A DNA stretch of 64,000 nucleotides, from the NCBI GenBank assembly GCA_030412945.1, contig JAUHJS010000002.1, positions 604,701 to 668,700 on the forward strand, given 5' to 3'. The translations under genes were made by a program, and so were the position numbers. A model generated the notes under the pieces. The model was given only the letters and a program-made list of their open reading frames with translations. It had not been told where the DNA came from and made no database searches. The stretch is from Shiella aurantiaca (GTDB lineage: Bacteria > Bacteroidota > Bacteroidia > Cytophagales > Cyclobacteriaceae). Shown piece after piece: positions 17,739-26,637 of the stretch. Positions within the stretch are counted from its first letter, which is position 1; every line of letters starts with the position of its first letter.

Positions 17739-18971
17739 ATGAAATTACTGATTAATTGTAAAGAACTGGTTCAGCTACTTCCTTCTGACGTCCAATGGGT
17801 GGCGGGCGAGGAGATGAGCCGAGTAAACAGTTTGTCGAACGCTTGGCTGAGAATTACGGGAGAACATATTGCTGACTTCGGCACTATGGATACTTGTCCC
17901 ACACCTTTGCCCGGTGAGGAGGTAGTCGACCTGAGTGGAAGGATGGTCATGCCTTGCTTTGTCGATTCGCATACGCATTTGGTGTTTGCCGGAAGTAGGG
18001 AGTTGGAGTTTGTTGACAAAATCAAAGGCTTAAGCTATGCCGAAATAGCCGCCAAAGGAGGCGGTATACAAAACAGTGCTCGTAAATTGAGAGCTACTTC
18101 CGAGGCGGAGCTTTTTGAACTGGCCATGAAACGAGCCCAAGAGGTAATTTCCTATGGCACGGGCGTAATCGAAATCAAGAGTGGCTATGGACTCACTCCA
18201 GCCGATGAAATTAAAATGCTGCGCGTGGCTAAACAAATAGGAGAAGCTACCCGATTGGTGGTAAAAACCACTTTTTTGGGGGCGCATACCGTTCCTGCTG
18301 AGCTAAAAAGCAAAGAAGAATACATAGAGCAAGTGCTGCATGAAATGATTCCCCAAGTAGCGGAAGAAGGATTAGCAGAATACTGCGATGTATTTTGTGA
18401 GAAAGGCTTCTTTACTCCCGAAGAAACCGAGCGCATTTTACAGCAAGGTCTGGACTTTGGCTTGAAGCCTAAGATTCATGCCAATCAGCTGCATGTATCA
18501 GGAGGTGTGCAGGTAGGCGTGAAAATGGGAGCCATTAGTGTAGATCACCTCGAAAGCATGGGGCAAGAGGAAATTGATGTATTGAAGAGCGGAAAAACCA
18601 TGCCTACTTTATTGCCAGGTGCGGCCTTTTTCTTGCGCATGAGCTATCCGCCTGCCCGTGATATGATTGCCCAAGGATTGCCCGTAGCCATTGCCTCTGA
18701 TTATAATCCCGGTAGCGCACCCAGCGGCAATATGCAATTGATGATGAGCCTAGCCTGTGTGAATATGCGTATGACACCCGAAGAGGTACTTCATGCCACT
18801 ACTATCAATGGCGCCTATGCCTTAGAACTTTCCAGTAAAGTAGGGAGCATAGCCAAAGGGAAATTGGCTAGTTTGATTATCACCAAAGAGATTCCTTCAC
18901 TGGCATTTATTCCGTATAGTTTCGGCTCCAATTGTGTGGAGCGCATGCTGCTTAAAGGGGAATGGGTGTAG
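17739..18971 (+). CDS. hutI: imidazolonepropionase
   Basis: Amidohydrolase that opens imidazolonepropionate to formiminoglutamate in histidine degradation. The start is ATG 17739; an in-frame TTG 30 bp upstream lies inside the terminator. Metal and substrate motifs are present: DSHTHLVFAGSRELEF near residue 76-91, GTGVIEIKSGYGL near 145, KIHANQLHVSGG near 248, and ASDYNPGSAPSGN near 322. 410 residues is typical. The other hut genes are not in this window, so the pathway is scattered or encoded elsewhere. It converges on the paa operon across a shared terminator. Confidence 0.95.
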   Translation: MKLLINCKELVQLLPSDVQWVAGEEMSRVNSLSNAWLRITGEHIADFGTMDTCPTPLPGEEVVDLSGRMVMPCFVDSHTHLVFAGSRELEFVDKIKGLSYAEIAAKGGGIQNSARKLRATSEAELFELAMKRAQEVISYGTGVIEIKSGYGLTPADEIKMLRVAKQIGEATRLVVKTTFLGAHTVPAELKSKEEYIEQVLHEMIPQVAEEGLAEYCDVFCEKGFFTPEETERILQQGLDFGLKPKIHANQLHVSGGVQVGVKMGAISVDHLESMGQEEIDVLKSGKTMPTLLPGAAFFLRMSYPPARDMIAQGLPVAIASDYNPGSAPSGNMQLMMSLACVNMRMTPEEVLHATTINGAYALELSSKVGSIAKGKLASLIITKEIPSLAFIPYSFGSNCVERMLLKGEWV

Positions 18972-19006
18972 ATTTGAGATTATTAGAGATTAGATTTTAG
19001 ACAAAA

Positions 19007-19045
19007 AAGGCCTGTCGTTTTACATTCCGACAGGCCTTCTTTTTT
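19007..19045. terminator. bidirectional terminator between hutI and the paa operon
   Basis: Perfect 11-bp stem AAGGCCTGTCG / CGACAGGCCTT with A-run and T-run on the two sides. It serves both convergent transcription units. Confidence 0.85.
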
Positions 19046-19637
19046 ATTGTGGCAGCTCAAAGAGTGGTTTTTTCTGTAATAATTCAGGATTGCGCTCCTC
19101 AAACACACTTTTGTTTTCTTCGGTATAGGCATTGTAGCGTTTGGCCCAGCGATCGTGCTCAATGCGGTAATACAATACCCGCTCATTGGCCGCCAAAATA
19201 TCTGCTTCCAATTCGGCCATTAAAGTATATTGATTAAAGGCGGGCTGAGAATAAGCAAATGAAATCACCCGATTGATGAGCGTGTTGGTAGCTATATCGT
19301 AATTGTCAATGTTTTCCGAGATAGCTACCGTCACTTGGTCGTATCGAATAGCTTTGAGGTTTTCCAATTCCTGTTTCAGGGTGTCGAGCACGAGGCTGTC
19401 GTACTGATAGCTATATTCCATTTCTTGTATCAAGCGCTTCAAGTCACTGAGCTTGGCATCATCATCTTCCATCATAAAGGTCCATGCTTTTTGCAGGCTA
19501 TCGCCTAGCGCTTTTTGGTATACCACTACCGAATCTTTTTCTTCTGGGCTAAGCTTTTTGCTTTTGCTAGTTTCGCATGAAAATACAAATAGCATGAGGG
19601 ATGCAAGGGCAAGGTAGGAGAGGAGATGACGTTTCAT
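19044..19637 (-). CDS. hypothetical lipoprotein at the end of the paa operon
   Basis: Start set at MKRHLLSYLALASLMLFVFSC, which gives a lipoprotein signal with the acylated cysteine at residue 21; an upstream frame extension overlaps paaD and is not used. The mature protein (about 176 residues) is almost entirely helical and charged, with heptad-like stretches around DLKRLIQEMEYSYQYDSLVL, and ends in a proline-containing tail. I do not recognise a family. It starts one base after paaD ends, so it is probably co-transcribed, but a functional link to phenylacetate degradation is not established. Confidence 0.6.
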   Translation of the reverse strand: MKRHLLSYLALASLMLFVFSCETSKSKKLSPEEKDSVVVYQKALGDSLQKAWTFMMEDDDAKLSDLKRLIQEMEYSYQYDSLVLDTLKQELENLKAIRYDQVTVAISENIDNYDIATNTLINRVISFAYSQPAFNQYTLMAELEADILAANERVLYYRIEHDRWAKRYNAYTEENKSVFEERNPELLQKKPLFELPQ

Positions 19638-19638
19638 A

Positions 19639-20124
19639 CTACAAAGGTTTAAATTGTTCGAAAGCTTCTCTGCAATCATAGCAATAATGTATGGAACGAC
19701 AAAGTGTTGGGCCAAAAGGAGTTTTCATTTCGGTATTCTCTCCATCGCAGCGCGGACATTTGGCTTTTTCTATAATGTCGATGTCCACGATTAAATTGTG
19801 CATAGGAGGCGGAGCCAAGCCAAATTTTTTGATAGCCGCACGGCCTTTTTCAGAAATCAGGTTGCTGTTCCATGCAGTTTTAAAGTTGACTTCCACTTCT
19901 ACCTCTTCCACTCCGTTGTTTTTCAAGACCTCCTGTACGTCCTGCTTCATCATATCAATAGCCGGACAGCCGGAAAAGGTGGGCGTCATTACCACTTTGA
20001 CCTTTTGGCCTTGAATGGAAATATCACGGATAACTCCTAAATCTACCAACGATAAAACGGGTATTTCAGGGTCTTTTACCGCTTCTAGCCATTGTCTGAT
20101 ATGTGCTTCCGTCAAGGTCTCCAT
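19639..20124 (-). CDS. paaD: phenylacetyl-CoA epoxidase subunit PaaD
   Basis: 161 residues. The N-terminal MIP18/DUF59 domain (about 1-105, DPEIPVLSLVDLGVIRDI and TFSGCPAIDMM) is followed by a zinc-ribbon-like tail with four cysteines (CPRCDGENT near 134 and CRSIHYCYDC near 149), the usual PaaD build. PaaD is thought to help mature Fe-S or diiron centres of the PaaABCE multicomponent epoxidase. It follows paaC after a 4-bp gap in the order paaA-paaB-paaC-paaD. The reductase paaE and the ring-cleavage genes are not in the window. Confidence 0.93.
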   Translation of the reverse strand: METLTEAHIRQWLEAVKDPEIPVLSLVDLGVIRDISIQGQKVKVVMTPTFSGCPAIDMMKQDVQEVLKNNGVEEVEVEVNFKTAWNSNLISEKGRAAIKKFGLAPPPMHNLIVDIDIIEKAKCPRCDGENTEMKTPFGPTLCRSIHYCYDCREAFEQFKPL

Positions 20125-20128
20125 GTGT

Positions 20129-20884
20129 TTACCAATCGGCTGTTGGGTCCATTTTAAATACTTCCGACATTTCGTCTAGGAGTGGTTGTAAGTGCTTACT
20201 ATGCTTGCCTTGACGACCACCGAGTATGGCGTTTGAGGCACTCCAGTTAAATGCACCCAAAGCTGTTTGTGCCAATATTGCATTCACCGATTCTATCCAA
20301 CGTGCTTTCAAGGCTTCTTCTCCAATAAATATCCCCTCTGATATCAGCTGGGTTTCATAAGGAGACGGTTCGAAAATACCCAAGGCGTAAGGAGCCAATT
20401 CGTGCAAGCTTTGTTTTAAACGTGCCAAGGTTTCCTCATTGGCATTGCCCAATTGCTTAATCCAGGTATTGGCATGAATCAAATGGTATTTGATTTCGCC
20501 TTTGTACTTTCTGGCCAATTGCGCCAACGGCTCATAGCTACTGTTGCTCAGCGCCTCGAAGCGTAACCACTCGGCATGGTCGAACAAAAAATGGCGAATA
20601 AGACTGAAATCGTATTCCCCATTGGGTAATTCTACCAATTGGCAGTTGTGAAACTGCTCTGCATTGCGCATAAAGGCTACGGTATCGGGTTCGGCTTCGC
20701 CTAATTGGTTTAATAAAATATACAACTGTTGGCTTTGACCTACTTTGTCTTGTGCCATGCTCGAAAAAGCAATGTCTTCTTCCAAAATGGGGCCCATGCC
20801 TGTCCATTCCGAATTGCGATGACCTAAAATCAATTGATCATCGGCCATTTTATATAAAAGCTCTTTTAAAGCCAGATTATCCAT
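20129..20884 (-). CDS. paaC: phenylacetyl-CoA epoxidase structural subunit PaaC
   Basis: Catalytically inactive ferritin-like partner of PaaA in ring-1,2-epoxidation of phenylacetyl-CoA. 251 residues, fully helical, with the family segments LALKELLYKMADDQLILGHR at the start, LEEDIAFSSMAQDKVGQSQQ near 34 and EIKYHLIHANTWIKQLG near 134. Its start overlaps the end of paaB by 8 bp, indicating translational coupling. Length and sequence look normal. Confidence 0.93.
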   Translation of the reverse strand: MDNLALKELLYKMADDQLILGHRNSEWTGMGPILEEDIAFSSMAQDKVGQSQQLYILLNQLGEAEPDTVAFMRNAEQFHNCQLVELPNGEYDFSLIRHFLFDHAEWLRFEALSNSSYEPLAQLARKYKGEIKYHLIHANTWIKQLGNANEETLARLKQSLHELAPYALGIFEPSPYETQLISEGIFIGEEALKARWIESVNAILAQTALGAFNWSASNAILGGRQGKHSKHLQPLLDEMSEVFKMDPTADW

Positions 20885-21503
20885 GATTCTGTAGGTTTTG
20901 CTCTTCTTTGAACTGATTGATTTTGTCTTGCGCGCGGTAGTCTATGGCTTCTCTGTATTTCTTTTCATATAGGGTGTTCCACATATCCACATCCTCGGCA
21001 TTGCTTTTAAAGAAATCACTGCTTTTGATAACCCAAGCATTGTACACCATTTTGCCGTCATTCAAAGTGGCTTGTGCTACCGCCAGGGCATCATCATAGC
21101 TACTGGCTTGTACCGTGCCAGCATGCACATGCTGCTTGCCACGCTTTTTCAAATGGAAGATTTCATAGGCTTCCGTTTGGGCGGCATGTTGCTGTTCCCC
21201 TTCAAAAAGATCATACAGACTGGTGTCGCCCTCGGTGTAGGGTGTTACCATTACCTTGTGGGTAGCCACCGTCCAAATGCCCGAACAGGTATTACCTCTG
21301 CGGCTGTATTGCTCTTTACCAAATAAAAAAGCCATGTCATCATTGGGCGCATGTACAATACCCGCATGCTCAAAGGCCTTATCGGGCTTGGCTTGATGAA
21401 ATACCTCGTAGGTTTCTAATTGATCTAAAGGAGTTTTCGCGCGCAGTTCACCCCAACTTTCGGGAATGGGCAGGCGGTTCACTCTTGGGTCTAGTGATTG
21501 CAT
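20877..21503 (-). CDS. paaB: phenylacetyl-CoA epoxidase subunit PaaB with a duplicated domain
   Basis: PaaB links PaaAC heterodimers in the epoxidase. The usual protein is about 95 residues, but this one is 208 and contains two related units. The first has YEVFHQAKPDKAFEHAGIVH (about 34-53) and ends in SRRGNTCSGIWTVATHK, the part closest to E. coli PaaB. The second has YEIFHLKKRGKQHVHAGTVQ (about 115-134) and ends in YNAWVIKSSDFF. The charged C-terminal tail is extra. The duplication could let one polypeptide replace a PaaB dimer. It overlaps paaC by 8 bp and follows paaA by 19 bp. Confidence 0.88.
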   Translation of the reverse strand: MQSLDPRVNRLPIPESWGELRAKTPLDQLETYEVFHQAKPDKAFEHAGIVHAPNDDMAFLFGKEQYSRRGNTCSGIWTVATHKVMVTPYTEGDTSLYDLFEGEQQHAAQTEAYEIFHLKKRGKQHVHAGTVQASSYDDALAVAQATLNDGKMVYNAWVIKSSDFFKSNAEDVDMWNTLYEKKYREAIDYRAQDKINQFKEEQNLQNHG

Positions 21504-21522
21504 GATTAGTTGATAAAAATTC

Positions 21523-22509
21523 TTAAGCTAAAGGCGTTGTGTAGGCGGCTTCGGGTTTCAATAATGCTTTGCGCACCCACGCACCTCTTTCTTCGGCCAC
21601 TCGTCTTACGGCTAGTCGCTCGGCATTGCAGGGGCCATCGCCATTGATTACGCGCTTAAATTCTTCCCAATCCGGCTCGGTATATTCCCACTCTCCGGTT
21701 TCAGGGTTTTTCTTTAAGTTAGGATCCGGAATGTTAAGGCCTAGCTCCCATATTTTTGGAACGTACATGTCCAAAAACTGCTGACGGCATTCGTCATTGG
21801 TTGCCATTTTCACTTTCCACTTCACCAGAATTTCGGTATGCACCGAAGCTTTGTCAGGTGGTCCGAAGAAGTGCATCATGGGTCCCCACCAGCGGTTGAG
21901 GGCTTCCTGCATCATCTTTCTTTGCCTAGGTGTTCCTGTTGCCATGTGGATGACGCAGTGGTGGCCATATTTCAGGTGGAAAGATTCTTCCGCACAAATG
22001 CGCTCCAAAGCACGGCAGTAAGGGCCATAGCTTCCTTTGGAATTGGCCAATTGGTTTACAATCGCGCCAGCATCTACCAGCCAGCTGATAAAGCAGCTAT
22101 CGGCCCAGGTAAAGGTAGGGTAATTGAAAATGTTGGAATATTTTGATTTGCCTGAAAGCAGGTCGTCAATCATTTTTTCGCGGGGCTTGCCCAAAGTTTC
22201 GGCAGCACTGTACAAAAGTTGTGCATGGCCTACTTCATCTTGCACCTTGGCCATCAGGGCTAGCTTGCGCTTAAAGCCCGGAGCTCGGGTAATCCAAGTG
22301 CCTTCAGGCAAAGCACCGATAATTTCAGAGTGAGCGTGTTGCTCAATCATACGAATGAGCTGCTTGCGGTAAAGGGCAGGCATCCAATCGTTAGGTTCAA
22401 TTTTTTCCCCACGGGCAATGCGCGCCTCAAATTCGGCCAATTTAATTGGGTCTTCGTTTTCCACACCGCCCATTTGCTGGGCTTCAAACGTGTTTCCTCC
22501 TCCGTACAT
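21523..22509 (-). CDS. paaA: phenylacetyl-CoA epoxidase catalytic subunit PaaA
   Basis: Diiron oxygenase subunit that forms the ring-1,2-epoxide of phenylacetyl-CoA. Ferritin-like carboxylate/histidine motifs are visible in [33 protein letters not shown] (EVGH near residue 92) and [14 protein letters not shown] (EESFH near 170). 328 residues is typical. It is the first gene of the operon paaABCD, with a TetR gene 78 bp upstream on the same strand. The [16 protein letters not shown] tail is conserved in the family. Confidence 0.95.
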   Translation of the reverse strand: MYGGGNTFEAQQMGGVENEDPIKLAEFEARIARGEKIEPNDWMPALYRKQLIRMIEQHAHSEIIGALPEGTWITRAPGFKRKLALMAKVQDEVGHAQLLYSAAETLGKPREKMIDDLLSGKSKYSNIFNYPTFTWADSCFISWLVDAGAIVNQLANSKGSYGPYCRALERICAEESFHLKYGHHCVIHMATGTPRQRKMMQEALNRWWGPMMHFFGPPDKASVHTEILVKWKVKMATNDECRQQFLDMYVPKIWELGLNIPDPNLKKNPETGEWEYTEPDWEEFKRVINGDGPCNAERLAVRRVAEERGAWVRKALLKPEAAYTTPLA

Positions 22510-22587
22510 ATCTTTTTAGGTCTTATGGTAAATCGTGTTTTATCAATAAAGGCTCCGTTGAGCACTTTTGTTTTTCCTTTTACATAA

Positions 22588-23169
22588 TTAGGGTCTAAGA
22601 CCATCGAGCACAATCACGGCCAACTCATCGGCCACATCTTGTGCACTCATTTTGCCGCTAGGCTTGTACCATTGGTGTACCCAATTGAGCGAGGCCAGTA
22701 TGGTAAGCACGGCAAATTTTTCGTTCACTTTTTTGAAAGCCCCTTGCGCCATTCCTTGACGCACTACTTCTCGGAAGCGTTGCTCATAGTCTTCGCGCAT
22801 TTTCAGAAAATCGCTTAGGTAGGGCTCGCTTAGGTGGCGCCACTCATGCAAAAATACTCCCGCAGCAGCCGTGTCGGTAGTGAGCGTATTTACGTGGGCT
22901 ACTACATACTTTTTCAGCTTTTCGCTGGGGCCAGACTGCTCCGTAGTAATTTTGTCGAACTCAGCCATTAGGTCGTTGGCCATATCGAAGCAGATGTTGC
23001 GCAAAATCTCCTCTTTCGATTTAATGTGCGAGTAGAGGCTGCCTGCTTCCAAGCCCATTTCGGAGGCGAGGTCGCGCATACTGGTAGCCGCATAGCCGCG
23101 GGTTTGAAAAAGCTCCGTGGCTTTTTGCTCAATCTGTTTTTTGCGGGTGATTTTCTTTTCTTTCAACAT
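22588..23169 (-). CDS. TetR family repressor, probable paa regulator
   Basis: 193 residues. The N-terminal helix-turn-helix (about 8-55) reads KQIEQKATELFQTRGYAATS and then MRDLASEMGLEAGSLYSHIK, a standard TetR_N domain. The C-terminal ligand-binding domain has no distinctive motif but resembles those sensing acyl-CoA or phenylacetyl-CoA. It lies directly upstream of paaA on the same strand, and an imperfect palindrome sits 29 bp before its start, so it probably regulates itself and the operon. The effector is inferred from position only. Confidence 0.85.
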   Translation of the reverse strand: MLKEKKITRKKQIEQKATELFQTRGYAATSMRDLASEMGLEAGSLYSHIKSKEEILRNICFDMANDLMAEFDKITTEQSGPSEKLKKYVVAHVNTLTTDTAAAGVFLHEWRHLSEPYLSDFLKMREDYEQRFREVVRQGMAQGAFKKVNEKFAVLTILASLNWVHQWYKPSGKMSAQDVADELAVIVLDGLRP

Positions 23170-23197
23170 GTCTGCTTTCCAATAACAAAATTAAACA

Positions 23198-23211
23198 ACC
23201 AAACGTTCGTT
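23198..23211. promoter_or_regulatory. putative TetR operator
   Basis: ACCAAACGTTCGTT is an imperfect palindrome centred on AACGTT, 29-42 bp upstream of the tetR start codon, the position expected for autoregulation. Confidence 0.4.
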
Positions 23212-23594
23212 AGCAATTTTTCTTTCGACAAATTTACGAATGAAAGTACAAAATTTGGGGAAGAATTCTAAAGAAAGCCCTGATTGAATTGTTGGGAGGA
23301 GTTTTTTGGATAGGGTTGGGGTGAATTTGAGGCGTTTTTGAAATTAATGGCGGCATTTATTGGGCTATTGGCATGGGGGTTTACCAACAAATTTTTAAAG
23401 TTGTCAAGTGTGGGGCATGTGGTTTTAATAGACTAATAGTACGAATTTATTGTCTAATACTACTTAATTGTAGTTTGATTTTGAATTTAAAGCTCTTTGT
23501 TCGTTGCCGTAAGAGGTAATATCATCAGGCAAAAACCACTTTTTGTAAGTGTAACAAGGTATATCTTTCCGCTTTTTAAACTTTTAAACATAAC

Positions 23595-24254
23595 ATGATG
23601 AAAAAACAACTTATCACCCTACTCGTTTTGCTACTTTTTGTAGGAGTAGGCCATGCCCAAAAATTCTTTAAAGGGACTATCAAAATGGATGATGGAACAC
23701 TCAAGAGTGGTCTGGTAGTGATTCCGGATATGCCTTCTATAAAAAATGTAAGTTTTTAAAAATCGACTGATGCGGATAAAGAGGAGGTAAATACCCAATT
23801 GATTCAATCGCTGACGTTGGTTTCTGAAACTCAAGCAACGTATGTGTTTGATTGTTCTAAAGTAGTGGGGCTTAATAAGAAATTACCGAAAGACAAGTTT
23901 ATGCTGCTAAGGGTACAGGAAGGCTATGCCAATCTGTATTTTGTGGGAAGTAGGTATAAGGCGGATAAACAAGGGAATGTGGAAACGCGAGACACCTATG
24001 TATCGGGTGCAGACTTGCCCTCTTTCGATTATTATATAAAGAAGAAGGGTAACGAAAGCATTGAGTTTTTCTCCAACACCAGTCCTTCGCCCACCATGTT
24101 TGGCCTAAACAAGATGCTAAAAAGACAGGCTGCTGCCTTGCTTGCCGATGATGAAGCGCTGTTGAAAAGAATAGATGCGGGAGAATTTAAGCATGAAGAT
24201 ATCCCAGAGGTAATCAGCATTTATAATGCAAATAAAGCTAAGGCTAAGAAATGA
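23595..24254 (+). pseudogene. secreted protein gene interrupted by one in-frame stop
   Basis: ATG at 23595 opens a clean signal peptide (MMKKQLITLLVLLLFVGVGH, cut near AQKFF). The frame runs through KGTIKMDDGTLKSGLVVIPD to TAA at 23757-23759 (codon 55) and continues in the same frame, without any indel, to 24254 through STDADKEEVNTQLIQSLTLV and a C-terminal KAKAKK tail. Total 220 codons counting the stop. A single base change (for example AAA to TAA) would explain it. The early part resembles the start of the intact gene at 24401, so the two may be paralogues. It is either a recent pseudogene or a sequencing error. Confidence 0.75.
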
Positions 24255-24276
24255 TAGCCAATAGTTGAGTTAATGA

Positions 24277-24302
24277 AAAGGAGAGTGATTCTCCTTTTTT
24301 TG
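24277..24302 (+). terminator. terminator after the interrupted gene
   Basis: Stem AAAGGAGA / TCTCCTTT with a 5-nt loop and T-run; still well formed, consistent with recent loss of the gene. Confidence 0.75.
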
Positions 24303-24400
24303 TTTAAAAAGGTAACTTCATTTTCTTATCTGTTTTCATTCTCGGATTGTTCTATTTTAGCCTTTTATTTGTATTTAATTCGATGATATAAAAACGATTT

Positions 24401-25576
24401 ATGAAAAGTAAGCTTATTCTGGTTTTGGCGTGTGTACTTAGCTATTATTCTAGCAGTATGGCTCAATCCAATGCGATGGTTAAGGGCTATTACCTATCAG
24501 GTGATGATACCATTAAAGGTTTTTTGAAAGACCAATCCCTGATAGATATACTCTCTAAAGGGATTTATTTTTCGGAGAAGAAGGATCAAAGACCTTGGCA
24601 ATTGAATGGCAATTCTGTGAATGGGTTTTTCTTAGAGTCAGATCTGTATTTTACACAAATCGTGGTGGAGGGAGAGAGGTTTCTGGTAGAGGCTTTGGCT
24701 AAAGGGCCCATTACTTTATATGCGGGTTTTAAAGCAAATGAGCCTGTGTTTTGGCTTGAGAAGGAGGGGGTAATTAATGTATTGGAGTCGGGTACTCAAA
24801 TACTGAAAGATGCCAACGGGAATTCCTATCAAAGGAAAAGCACGCGCTTTAGGGGTGTTTTACTGGTTATTATGAAGGATGCTCCTGATTTGCACCCTGA
24901 AATTTCTACCCTCAAGTATTCTGAAAAGGAGATAGTGAATGTAATTCAGAAATACAATAATGTAAAAGGAGAGCCCTCGGGCAATTGGAGTAAAAAGAAA
25001 ACCAAATTAGTGGTGAAGCCTTCGATACAGGTAATGGCTACCATTAATAAAAGTAGGATTTTTTATGAAACTCCATTTTCTGATGTAGTGCAGAGTTACG
25101 TGCCTACAGTAAATGCGGCAATAGGCTTGTTAGCTTATCAGAATACTAGGATTCATTTTGTTTTTAACCTAGCATATGCCCAATATAAGTCCCGATTAAT
25201 AGACTATAAAGATCTTTCCTCCTCTAAACTAAGTAATGTGGAAATGGGTCAGAGTTTTGTTGAGGCCCATTTGGGAGGCAGGTACTTCTTTGATATAGGT
25301 ATCTTTAAGCCTTTTGTCCAGGCCACTTTTCGTGCGGGTTATTTAGTGGATAAGTACATTGAAAACCAGTACATTTATTCGGATTCTGGAGATTACTTTA
25401 ATGAGAGTTTTGACCCCGAATATCGGATGTTTAAAATGGGAATTCGACCTGCTGTAGGTTTGCAATACAAAAGATGGAGCTTGTATATAGAACCTCATTT
25501 TGAGAATAGTGCTGACGGTCCCAATGAAATCATTAGAAGGAGCGGGTTTTCTACCGGAATTATTTTCGTTTATTGA
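24401..25576 (+). CDS. exported protein with a C-terminal beta-barrel-like half
   Basis: 391 residues. The Sec signal MKSKLILVLACVLSYYSSSM is probably cleaved at AQS. The first half (about 25-190) is a soluble region with alternating strands (GYYLSGDDTIKGFLKD, GIYFSEKKDQRPW). The second half has the amphipathic strands and aromatic girdle of an outer-membrane barrel (IRPAVGLQYKRWSLYIEPHF) and ends in the aromatic FSTGIIFVY expected of barrels. No named family was recognised. It lies downstream of the possible paralogue with the premature stop. Confidence 0.65.
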   Translation: MKSKLILVLACVLSYYSSSMAQSNAMVKGYYLSGDDTIKGFLKDQSLIDILSKGIYFSEKKDQRPWQLNGNSVNGFFLESDLYFTQIVVEGERFLVEALAKGPITLYAGFKANEPVFWLEKEGVINVLESGTQILKDANGNSYQRKSTRFRGVLLVIMKDAPDLHPEISTLKYSEKEIVNVIQKYNNVKGEPSGNWSKKKTKLVVKPSIQVMATINKSRIFYETPFSDVVQSYVPTVNAAIGLLAYQNTRIHFVFNLAYAQYKSRLIDYKDLSSSKLSNVEMGQSFVEAHLGGRYFFDIGIFKPFVQATFRAGYLVDKYIENQYIYSDSGDYFNESFDPEYRMFKMGIRPAVGLQYKRWSLYIEPHFENSADGPNEIIRRSGFSTGIIFVY

Positions 25577-25688
25577 GGGTAAGCTATACAAGTAAGAGTT
25601 TTTTATTAAAATATTTAGAAAGGTAATTTTCGGAAAATATAATGTGTTAAAAAATCATTTTTGTATCCCAATTTTATAGTTCCTATTT

Positions 25689-25720
25689 AGTAAGTAAGAT
25701 TCGCAGGAATCTTACTTACT
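25689..25720. terminator. hairpin terminator overlapping the end of the Xre gene
   Basis: Perfect 14-bp stem AGTAAGTAAGATTC / GAATCTTACTTACT with loop GCAG. It overlaps the stop codon of the minus-strand regulator by two bases. Confidence 0.75.
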
Positions 25721-25937
25721 AGTTATTTTCTTTCTCTCCCCTATATTCCAAAATATCCCCCGGTTGGCAATCGAGTGCGCGGCAAATGGCTTCCAGCGTG
25801 CTAAAGCGTATGGCTTTGGCCTTTCCAGTTTTTAGAATAGATAGGTTGGATAAAGTGAGATCGACTTTCTCCGACAGCTCATTGAGCGACATTTTCCGCT
25901 TGGCCATCATCACGTCTAAATTTACAATAATGGGCAT
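25719..25937 (-). CDS. small Xre/Cro-type HTH regulator
   Basis: 72 residues forming one helix-turn-helix domain: MSLNELSEKVDLTLSNLSIL followed by KTGKAKAIRFSTLEAICRAL and CQPGDILEYRG. This YozG-like family is usually coded next to a DUF2975 membrane protein, as here (3-bp gap). The pair probably forms a membrane-linked regulatory unit, but targets are not known. Confidence 0.88.
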   Translation of the reverse strand: MPIIVNLDVMMAKRKMSLNELSEKVDLTLSNLSILKTGKAKAIRFSTLEAICRALDCQPGDILEYRGEKENN

Positions 25938-25940
25938 GTT

Positions 25941-26477
25941 TTATACGGTTAAGTCGTTTTCGTTCTGGATTTCTACCCCACGGGAGAAGATGGTAGCAAT
26001 AGCATATACCACAGCGGCCATAAGGATATAGGCTTGGCTGTCTTCCCAAAAAGGATTAAGCACGCTGAGTTCATACCCGTGATGCATTATATTTTTGGCA
26101 CTTTGCCGTGCAATATAGCTCAATATACCAATAGAAAAGATGAAATAGCTGATTCGGGTAATTTGACGGGCGGCCAGGCTGCTGAAAGGTTTGGCGGTAT
26201 CGAGTTTCATCAAGAGTTGTATCAGTTTATAAAACAGTAGGGCTTTGAGTACGGCAATCATCAGTACAAAAGAATACATGCTGTAGAATACCCAGAGGCT
26301 ACTTTGATACAGGGCGCTTAGGTCAAGCTTTTGGTACAGGTTAGGAACAAACTCTGGCTTGAAAATGCTGAAAGCAAAATTGACCAATAAGCCGCCTGCT
26401 TCTATGCTTAGCCCTACAAAAATGATCCAAGCGATAATTTGCAGGCCAATGAATACGAACGTGTTTTTGTGTGCCAT
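25941..26477 (-). CDS. DUF2975 membrane protein
   Basis: 178 residues with four hydrophobic segments (about 8-32, 58-84, 105-127, 146-165), the DUF2975 topology. The cytoplasmic loop KLIQLLMKLDTAKPFSSLAA is the conserved stretch of the family. Its gene precedes the Xre regulator with 3 bp between them, the arrangement typical for this pair across Bacteroidota and Firmicutes. Function is unknown. Confidence 0.85.
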   Translation of the reverse strand: MAHKNTFVFIGLQIIAWIIFVGLSIEAGGLLVNFAFSIFKPEFVPNLYQKLDLSALYQSSLWVFYSMYSFVLMIAVLKALLFYKLIQLLMKLDTAKPFSSLAARQITRISYFIFSIGILSYIARQSAKNIMHHGYELSVLNPFWEDSQAYILMAAVVYAIATIFSRGVEIQNENDLTV

Positions 26478-26637
26478 AAGAAATGAGGTTTAAGTATTTC
26501 GATACAATGTTAACAAATATTTATTGAATAACAATAAAAATACATTGAAAAAGTTGAAATATTATTCCTAAGTAAGCGCATTGGTGAACGTATGATTTTA
26601 GTCCGCCATCCCTAAGCCTAATGAGAATTGATGTGCT

